From NCBI GenBank assembly GCA_965203915.1, contig OZ241918.1, forward strand, positions 620,001-684,000: 64,000 bases of DNA. Direction: 5' to 3'. A program made the position numbers and the translations under genes. Positions within the stretch are counted from its first letter, which is position 1. Each line of letters starts with the position of its first letter. Of this stretch, positions 8,973-19,000 are shown piece by piece. The notes beneath the pieces are model-generated. The model saw only the letters and a program-made list of their open reading frames with translations, was not told where the DNA came from and searched no databases. Source of the stretch: JASGCL01 sp965203915 (GTDB taxonomy: Bacteria; Pseudomonadota; Alphaproteobacteria; JASGCL01).

Positions 8973-11900
8973 TGTGGCTGAGGCGGCAAGTTTTGTTGCC
9001 GCGCCCACGGGTGGAGCGGCGGTTAGTGAAAATAATACGGTGGGTGTTGTGGTGGGTAATTTCTTGGCGACCGATAGTGCGGCGGCGGCGATGACATATG
9101 GTCTTGGCGGGACGGACGCCAATTATTTCACCATCGATGCCACTGGTAATCTCAAACTAAAATCGGTTTTGGATTTTGAAGATGCGGTGCACACCGCCCA
9201 GAATTATACGGTGGTGGTAACGGCGGGTTCGGTGGTTGGTGGTCACGTCGCCAGTCAAGTTTTCGTCCTAAGCCTGGGTAATGTTGATGAAGCAACCAGT
9301 TTTGTCGCCACGACAACGGGCAGTGCCATCAGCGAAAATAATACGGTGGGGGTTGTGGTTGGTAATTTTCTGGCGACCGATAGCGATAAGTCGGTTGTTA
9401 CTTACAGCCTTGGTGGGACTGACGCCAATTATTTTACCATCGATGCCGCTGGTAATTTAAAATTAAAATCGAGTTTGGATTATGAAGATGCGGGACATAC
9501 CGCCCAAAATTACAGCGTGGTGGTAACGGCGAAGGCGACCGATGCCAGCCCCGCCATCAGCCAATTGTTTGTGTTGAGTTTGGGTGATGTGGCTGAGGCG
9601 GCGGGTTTTGTTGCCGCGCCCACAGGTGGCGTGGGGGTGAGCGAAAACAATACAGTGGGTTTTGTGGTTGGTAATTTCTTGGCGACCGATAGTGCGGCGG
9701 CGGCGATGACATATGGTCTTGGCGGGACCGATGCCAATTATTTTACCATCGATGCCACTGGCAATTTAAAATTAAAATCGAGTTTGGATTTTGAAGATAC
9801 GGGGCACACCGCCCAAAATTATACGGTGGTGGTAACGGCGGGTTCGGTGGTTGGTGGTCACGTCGCCAGTCAAGTTTTCGTCTTAAGCCTGGGTAATGTT
9901 GATGAAGCAACCAGTTTTGTCGCCACGACAACGGGCAGTGCCATCAGCGAAAATAATACGGTGGGGGTTGTGGTTGGTAATTTTCTGGCGACCGATAGCG
10001 ATAAGTCGGTTGTTACTTACAGCCTTGGTGGGACTGACGCCAATTATTTTACCATCGATGCCGCTGGTAATTTAAAATTAAAATCGAGTTTGGATTTTGA
10101 GGATGCGGTACATACTGCCAAAAATTACAGCGTGGTGGTAACGGCGAAGGCGACCGATGCGAGCCCCGCCATCAGCCAATTGTTTGTGTTGAGTTTGGGT
10201 GATGTGGCTGAGGCGGCGGGTTTTGTTGCCACGACAACGGGTGCGGCCGTTAATGAAAATAATACGGTGGGGCTGGTCGTTGGTAATTTCTTGGCGACCG
10301 ATAGCGCGGCGGCGGCGATGACATATGGTCTTGGCGGGACGGATGCCAATTATTTCACCATCGATGCCACTGGTAATCTCAAACTAAAATCGGTTTTGGA
10401 TTTTGAAGATACGGGGCACACCGCCCAAAATTATACGGTGGTGGTAACGGCGGGTTCGGTGGTTGGCGGTCATTTCGCCAGCCAAGTTTTCGTCTTAAGC
10501 CTGGGGAATGTTGATGAAGCAACCAGTTTTGTTGCCACGACAACGGGTGCGGCGGTTAGCGAAAATAATACGGTGGGTTTTGTGGTGGGTAATTTCCTGG
10601 CGACCGATGGCGATAAGTCGGCTGTTACTTACAGCCTTGGCGGGACTGACGCCAATTACTTCACCATCGATGCTACTGGTAATTTAAAATTAAAATCGAG
10701 TTTGGATTTTGAAGATGTGGGACATACCGCCCATAATTACAGCGTGGTGGTAACGGCGAAGGCGACCGATGCGAGTCCCGCCATCAGCCAACTCTTCGTC
10801 CTAACCCTGGGTGATGTGGCTGAGGCGGCAAGTTTTGTTGCCGCGCCCACGGGTGGAGCGGCGGTTAGTGAAAATAATACGGTGGGTGTTGTGGTGGGTA
10901 ATTTCTTGGCGACCGATAGCGCGGCGGCGGCGATGACATATGGTATTGGTGGCACGGACGCCAATTACTTCACCATTGATGCTACGGGTAATTTAAAATT
11001 AAAGTCGATTTTGGATTTTGAGGATACGGGGCACACCGCCCAGAATTATACAGTGGTGGTAACGGCGGGTTCGGTGGTTGGTAATCACGTCGCCAGTCAA
11101 GTTTTCGTCTTAAGCCTGGGCAATGTTGATGAAGCAACAAGTTTTGTTGTCGCACCGACAGGTGGCGCGGCGATAAGTGAAAATAATACAGTGGGGTTTG
11201 TGGTTGGTAATTTCCTGGCGACCGATGGTGATAAGGTGGCTGTTACCTACAGCCTTGGCGGCACTGACGCCAATTATTTCACCATCGATGCTACGGGCAA
11301 CCTCAAATTAAAATCAAGCTTGGATTTTGAAGATACGAATCACACCGCCAAAAATTACAGCGTGGTGGTAACGGCGAAGGCGACCGATACAAGCCCCGCC
11401 ATCAGCCAACTCTTCATCCTAACCCTTGGTGATGTGGCTGAGGCGGCGGGTTTTGTTGCCGCGCCCACAGGTGGCGTGGGGGTGAGCGAAAACAATACAG
11501 TGGGTTTTGTGGTTGGTAATTTCTTGGCGACCGATAGTGCGGCGGCGGCGATGACATATGGTCTTGGCGGGACCGATGCCAATTATTTCACCATCGATGC
11601 CACTAGTAATCTCAAACTAAAATCGGTTTTGGATTTTGAAGATGCGGTGCACACCGCCCAAAATTATACGGTGGTGGTAACCGCGGGTTCGGTGGTTGGT
11701 AATCACGTCGCCAGTCAAGTTTTCGTCTTAAGCCTAGGCAATGTGGATGAAGCAACCAGTTTTGTTGCCACGATGACGGGTGCGGCCATTAGTGAAAATA
11801 ATACGGTGGGTTTTGTGGTGGGTAATTTCCTGGCGACCGATGGCGATAAGTCGGCTGTTACTTACAGCCTTGGCGGGACTGACGCCAATTACTTCACCAT

Positions 11901-13070
11901 CGATGCTACTGGTAATTTAAAATTAAAATCGAGTTTGGATTTTGAAGATGTGGGACATACCGCCCATAATTACAGCGTGGTGGTAACGGCGAAGGCGACC
12001 GATGCGAGTGCCGCCATCAGCCAATTGTTTGTGTTGAGTTTGGGTGATGTGGCTGAGGCGGCGGGTTTTGTTGCCGCACCCACGGGTGGCGTGGGGGTTA
12101 GTGAAAATAATGCAGTGGGTTTTGTGGTGGGTAATTTCTTGGCGACTGATAGTGCGGCGGCGGCGATGACATATGGTCTTGGCGGGACGGATGCCAATTA
12201 TTTCACCATCGATGCCACTGGTAATCTCAAACTAAAATCGGTTTTGGATTTTGAAGATACGGGGCACACCGCCCAAAATTATACGGTGGTGGTAACGGCG
12301 GGTTCGGTGGTTGGTAGTCACGTCGCCAGCCAAGTTTTCGTCTTAAGCCTGGGGAATGTTGATGAAGCAACCAGTTTTGTTGCCACGATGACGGGTGCGG
12401 CCGTTAGTGAAAATAATACGGTGGGGCTGGTGGTTGGTAATTTCCTGGCGACCGATAGCGATAAGTCGGTTGTTACTTACAGCCTTGGTGGGACTGACGC
12501 CAATTATTTTACCATCGATGCTGCTGGTAATTTAAAATTAAAATCGAGTTTGGATTTTGAAGATGTGGGGCATACCGCCAAAAATTACAGCGTGGTGGTG
12601 ACGGCGAAGGCGACTGATACAAGCCCCGCCATCAGCCAACTCTTCATCCTAACCCTTGGTGATGTGGCTGAGGCGGCGGGTTTTGTTGCCGCACCCACGG
12701 GTGGCGTGGGGGTTAGTGAAAATAATGCAGTGGGTTTTGTGGTGGGTAATTTCTTGGCGACTGATAGTGCGGCGGCGGCGATGACATATGGTCTTGGCGG
12801 GACGGACGCCAATTATTTCACCATCGATGCCACTGGTAATTTAAAATTAAAGTCGGTTTTGGATTTTGAAGATGCGGGGCACGTCGTCCAGAATTATACG
12901 GTGGTGGTAACGGCGGGTTCGGTGGTTGGTAGTCACGTCGCCAGCCAAGTTTTCGTCTTAAGCCTGGGGAATGTTGATGAAGCAACCAGTTTTGTTGCCA
13001 CGATGACGGGTGCGGCCGTTAGTGAAAATAATACGGTGGGTTTTGTGGTTGGTAATTTCTTGGCGACCGA
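7740..13070 (+). repeat. Higher-order tandem array of ~615-618-bp A/B repeat pairs
   Basis: Two ~306-bp cadherin-like repeats (A then B) form a unit of about 615-618 bp repeated roughly 8-9 times. The A unit has AAAAMTYG and TAGSVVG(G/N/S)H; the B unit has a DxDK motif and TAKATDASPAISQLF. Neighbouring pairs differ by only scattered substitutions, so the array grew recently by unequal crossing-over or slippage. Confidence 0.85.
7979..9236 (+). repeat. Two almost identical ~618-bp tandem copies
   Basis: The sequence from about 7,979 to 8,618 recurs at 8,597 to 9,236 with a period of 618. The one difference I can see is the 2-base deletion at 8929-8931 that causes the frameshift. It is either a very recent duplication or an assembly artefact. 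Confidence 0.8.
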
Positions 13071-16000
13071 TGGTGATGGGGCGGCGGTGACCTACGGCCT
13101 TGGTGGGACTGACGCCAATTATTTTACCATCGACGCCACTGGTAATTTAAAATTAAAGTCAGTTTTGGATTTCGAGGATGCGGGGCACACCGCCCAGAAT
13201 TATACAGTGGTGGTGACGGCAAAATCAACCGATGCAAGCAGTGCCATCAGCCAAGTTTTCGTCTTAAGCCTGGGCAATTCGGATGAGATAACAAGGTTTG
13301 CTACCGCGCCCACAGGTGGCGCCATCAGCGAAAACAATGCGTTAGGAATCGTGGTTGGTAATTTTCTAGCGACCGATGGCGATGGTGCGGCGGTGACATA
13401 TGATTTAAGTGGGACTGACGCCAATTATTTTACCATCGACGCCACTGGCAAATTAAAATTAACTTCGGTTTTGGATTTTGAGGATGCGGTGCATACCGCC
13501 AAAAATTACAGTGTGGTGGTAACGGCGAAGGCGACCGATGCGAGTGGTGCCATCAGTCAATTGTTTGTGTTGAGCCTTGGCAATGTGGATGAGGCAACCA
13601 GTTTTGTTGCCACGACAACGGGCAGTGCCATCAGCGAAAATAATGCGGTTGGGGTTGTGGTTGGTAATTTCCTGGCGACCGATGGCGATGGGGCAAAGGT
13701 GACCTATAGCCTTGGCGGGACTGACGCCAATTATTTTACCATCGATGCCAATGGTGATCTCAAATTAAAATCAGTTTTGGATTTTGAAAATGCGGGGCAT
13801 ACCGCCCATAATTATAGCGTGGTGGTTAAGGTGAAGGCGACCGATGCAAGCCCCGCCATCAGCCAACTGTTTGTGTTGAGTTTGGGTAATGGTGATGAGG
13901 CAACCAATTTTGCCGCCACGACAACGGGCAGCGCGATGAGCGAAAACAATGCGTTAGGAATCGTGGTTGGTAATTTTCTGGCGACCGATGGCGATGGTGC
14001 GGCGGTGACATATGATTTAAGTGGGGCGGACGCCAATTATTTCACCATCGATGCTACTGGCAAATTAAAATTAAATTCGAGGTTGGATTATGAAGATACG
14101 GGGCACACCGCCCAAAATTATACGGTGGTGGTAACGGCGGGTTCGGTGGTTGGCAGTCACTTCGCTAGCCAAGTTTTCGTCTTAAGCCTTGGTAACGTGG
14201 ATGAGGCAACCAGTTTTGTTGCCACGACAACGGGCAGTGCCATCAGCGAAAATAATGCGGTTGGGGTTGTGGTTGGTAATTTCCTGGCGACCGATGGTGA
14301 TAAGGTGGCTGTTACCTACAGCCTTGGTGGCACTGATGCCAATTATTTTACCATCGATGCCAATGGTGATCTCAAGTTAAAATCGGTTTTGGATTTTGAA
14401 AATGCGGGGCATACCGCAAAAAATTACAGCGTGGTGGTCAGGGCGAAGGCGACCGATGCCAGCCCCGCCATCAGCCAATTGTTTGTGCTGAGCCTGGGTA
14501 ATGGTGATGAGGCAACCAGTTTTGTTGCCACGACAACGGGCAGTGCGATGAGCGAAAACAATGCAGTGGGGGTTGTGGTTGGTAATTTCTTGGCGACCGA
14601 TGGTGATGGGGCGGCGGTGACCTACGGCCTTGGTGGGACTGACGCCAATTATTTTACCATCGACTCTACTGGTAAATTAAAATTAACTTCGAGGTTGGAT
14701 TATGAAGATGCGGGACATACCGCCCAGAATTATACGGTGTTGGTAACGGCGGGTTCGGTGGTTGGCAGTCACCTCGCCAGTCAAGTTTTCGTCTTAAGCC
14801 TGGGCAACGCGGATGAGGCAACGGGTTTTGTCGCCACGACAAGGGGTGGTGCCATCAGCGAAAACAATGTAGTGGATGTTGTGGTTGGTAATTTCCTGGC
14901 GACCGATGGCGATGGTGCGGCGGTGACATATAGCCTTGGCGGGACTGACGCCAATTATTTCACCATCGACGCTACTGGTAATTTAAAATTAACTTCGATT
15001 TTGGATTTTGAAGATGTGGCACACACGGCCAAAAATTATAGCGTGGTGATAACGGCGAAGTCGACCGATGCCAGTCCCGCCATCAGCCAATTGTTTGTGT
15101 TGAGTTTGGGTAATGGTGATGAGGCAACAGGTTTTGTCGCCGCACCCACAGGTGGCGTGGATATCAGCGAAAACAATGCGGTGGGAATCGTGGTTGGCAA
15201 TTTCCTGGCGACCGATGGCGATGGGGCAAAGGCGACCTACAGCCTTGGCGGCACTGACGCCAATTACTTCACCATCGACAGCACTGGTAATCTCAAGTTA
15301 AAATCGGTTTTGGATTTTGAAAATGCGGGGCATACCGCCAAAAATTACAGCGTGGTGGTGATGGCGAAGTCGACCGATGCCAGCCCCGCCATCAGCCAAC
15401 TCTTCGTCTTAACCCTGGGCAATGTTGATGACCCAACCAGTTTTATCGCCACGACAACGGGCGCGGCCGTTACCGAAAATAATACGGTGGGTGTGGTCGT
15501 CGCCAATTTCCTGGCGACCGATGGCGATGGAGCATCGGTGACATATGATTTAAGCGGCGCCGATGCCAATTATTTCACCATCGATGCCACTGGTAAATTA
15601 AAATTAAACTCGAGTTTGGATTTTGAAGATGCGAATCACACCGCCAAAAATTACAGCGTGGTGATAACGGCGAAGGCGACCGATGCCAGCCCCGCCATCA
15701 GCCAACTCTTCGTCCTAAGCCTTGGCAATGTGGGGGAGGCAGCCAGTTTTATCGCCACGACAACGGGCGCGGACATCAGCGAAAATAATACGGTGGGGGT
15801 TGTGGTTGGTAATTTCCTGGCGACCGATGGCGATGGGGCAAAGGTGACCTACAGCCTTGGTGGCACGGACGCCAATTATTTCACCATCGACGCCACTGGT
15901 GATATCAAGCTAAAATCAATTTTGGATTTTGAAAATGCGGGGCACACCGCCAAAAATTATAGCGTGGTGCTAACGGCGAAGTCGACCGACGCGAGCCCCG

Positions 16001-19000
16001 CCATCAGCCAACTCTTCATCCTAACCCTGGGCAATGTGGATGACCCAACAAGTTTTGTCGCCACAACAACGGGTGTGGCCATCACCGAAAACAATGCGTT
16101 AGGGATCGTGGTGGGAACTTTCCTGGCGACCGATGGCGATGGGGTAGCAGTGACCTATGATTTAAGCGGCACCGACGCCAATTATTTCACCATCGACGCC
16201 ACTGGTAAATTAAAATTAAACTCGAGCTTGGATTTTGAAGATGCGAATCACGCCGCCCATAATTACAGCGTGGTGATAACGGCGAAGGCGACCGATGCCA
16301 GCGACGCCATTAGCCAACTCTTCATCTTAACCCTGGGTGATGTTTCTGATTCAACAAGGTTTGTCACCACGACAACGCGTGGTGTCATCAGCGAAAACAA
16401 TGCAGTGGATGCGTCCGTCGCCAATTTCTTGGCGACCAATGTCAATGGGGCAACGGTGACCTACAGCCTTGGCGGGATTGACGCCAATTATTTTACCATC
16501 GACGCCACTGGCAACCTCAAGCTAAAATCGGTTTTGGATTTTGAAAATACGGGGCATACCGCCCATAGTTATATTGTTATGGTAACGGCGAAGGCGACCG
16601 ATGCCAGCGGCGCCGTTAGCCAACTCTTCACCTTAAGCTTGGTTGATGTTCCTGACTCGACAAGTTTTGTCGCCACAACAACGGGCAACGCGATAAACGA
16701 AAACAATACATTGGGTGCGTCTGTCGCCAATTTCTTGGCAACCAATATCACTGGGGCAATGATTACCTACAGCCTTGGCGGGATTGACGCCAATTATTTT
16801 ACCATCGACGCCAATGGCAACCTCAAGCTAAAATCGGTTTTGGATTTTGAAGATGCGGGGCACACCGCCCCTAATTACAGCGTGGTGGTAACGGCGAGTG
16901 CGACCAATGCAAGCGGCACCGCCAGCCAATTGTTTGTGTTGACATTGGGCAATGTGGCCGAACCAATGCGGTTTGCTAGCACGACAACGGGCAACGCGAT
17001 AAGCGAAAACAATGCGGTGGATATTGTGGTTGGTAATTTCCTAGCGACCGAGGTCACCCTTGCGGTGGTAACATACAGCCTTGCTGGCACCGACGCCAAT
17101 TATTTTACCATCGACGCCAATGGCAGCCTTAAGATAAAATCGATTTTGGATTTTGAAGATGCGGCGCACCCCGCCCATAATTACACGGTGGTGGTGGTGG
17201 CGAAGTCAGACCAAGGCGTCGTCATCAGCGGATTGTTTGTCTTGAGCCTGGATAATGTGGATGAGGGGATGAGTTTTGTCGCCGCAACAACGGGCAGCGA
17301 GATAAGCGAAAACAATGCGGTGGATGTGTCAGTCGCCAATTTCTTGGCGACTGAGGTTGCTGGGGCCGCGGTTACCTACAGCCTTGGCGGCACCGACGCC
17401 AATTGTTTCACCATCGACGCCAATGGCAACCTGAAATTAATATCGGTTTTAGATTATGAAAATGCGTGGCATAGCAAAAATTACAGCGTGGTGGTAACGG
17501 CCAATCCGACCAATGGGGGCGATGCAATTAGCCAAGTCTTCATCTTAAGCCTTGGTAATGTGGTCGAACCAATGAGTTTTGTCGCCCCGCCAACGGGCAG
17601 AGCCATCAACGAAAACAATGCGGTGGGTTTGTCTGTCGCCAATTTCTCGGCGACCAAGGTCAATGGGGTGGCGGCGACCTACAGCCTTGGCGGCACCGAC
17701 TCGGACTACTTCACCATCAACGCCGATGGTAGTTTACGATGCAAATCGATTTTGGATTTTGAAGATGTGTGGCACACCGCCAAAAATTACAGCGTGGTGG
17801 TAACGGCAACATCACCCAATGGCACGGCGACTATCAGTCAATTATTTGTGTTGAGTTTGGGCAATGTGAATGAACCAGTGAGTTTTGTCGCCACGACAAC
17901 GGGCAGCGCGATAAGCGAAAACAATGCAGTGGGTGCTGTGGTGGGTAATTTCCTGGCGACCGAGGTTAATAAGTTGGCGGTAACCTACAGCCTTGCTGGC
18001 ACCGACTCGGCCTACTTCACCATCGCCGCCAATGGCAACCTCAAGTTAAAATCCAGTTTAGATTTTGAAGATGCAGGGCACGCCACAAATTACAGCGTGG
18101 TGGTGGTGGCGAAGTCAGACCAAGGCGGCGCCGTCAGCAAATTGTTTGTGTTGAGTTTGAATAATGTCTATGAGGCAACAAATTTTGTCGCCGCAACAAG
18201 GAGTGCCGCCATCAGCGAAAACAATGCGGTGGGTGTGGCCGTCGCCAACTTCTTGGCGACCAACCTCAATGGGGCCATGGTGACCTACAGCCTTGGCGGG
18301 GTTGACGCCAATTATTTTACCATCAACGCCAATGGCAACCTCAAGCTAGCATCCAGTTTGGATTATGAAGACGCATGGCACACCGCCAAAAATTACAGCG
18401 TGGTAATAACGGCAAGCCCGACCGATGCCAGCGGTGCGATTAGCCAACTATTCGTCTTAAGGCTTGGCGATGTTGGTGAAGCAATGTTTTTTGTCAACAC
18501 CACATCGGGCACCACATCGGGCAACGCCATCAGCGAAAACAATGCAACGGGTCTGTCCGTCGCCAATTTCTTGGCACTGAATGCCAATGGGTTGGCGGTG
18601 ACATACAACCTTGGTGGGATTGACGCCAATTATTTCACCATCGACGCCAATGGCGCCCTGAAATTAATATCAGTTTTGGATTTTGAAGATACATGGCACA
18701 CCGCCAAAAATTACAGCGTGGTGGTAACGGCGACAGCGGGCGGTGGCATCGCGGCGATTAGCCAATTGTTTGTGTTGAGTTTGGGCAATGTGAATGAACC
18801 AATGAGTTTTACCACCACGATAGCCGGCATCGCGATGAGCGAAAACAATACGGTGGGTGTGGTTGTCGCCAATTGCCTAGCGACCGAGGCCACTGCGGCA
18901 ACGGTGACATACAGCCTTGGCGGCACCGACGCCGATTATTTTACCATCGACGCCACTGGCAAATTAAAATTAATATCAATTTTGGATTATGAAGATTTGT

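Noticed and set aside
8279..19000. Many 60-75-aa open frames on the - strand with near-identical sequences (MASVPPRPYV...)
   Set aside because: They recur exactly with the repeat period of the giant gene and are antisense shadows of its biased codons.
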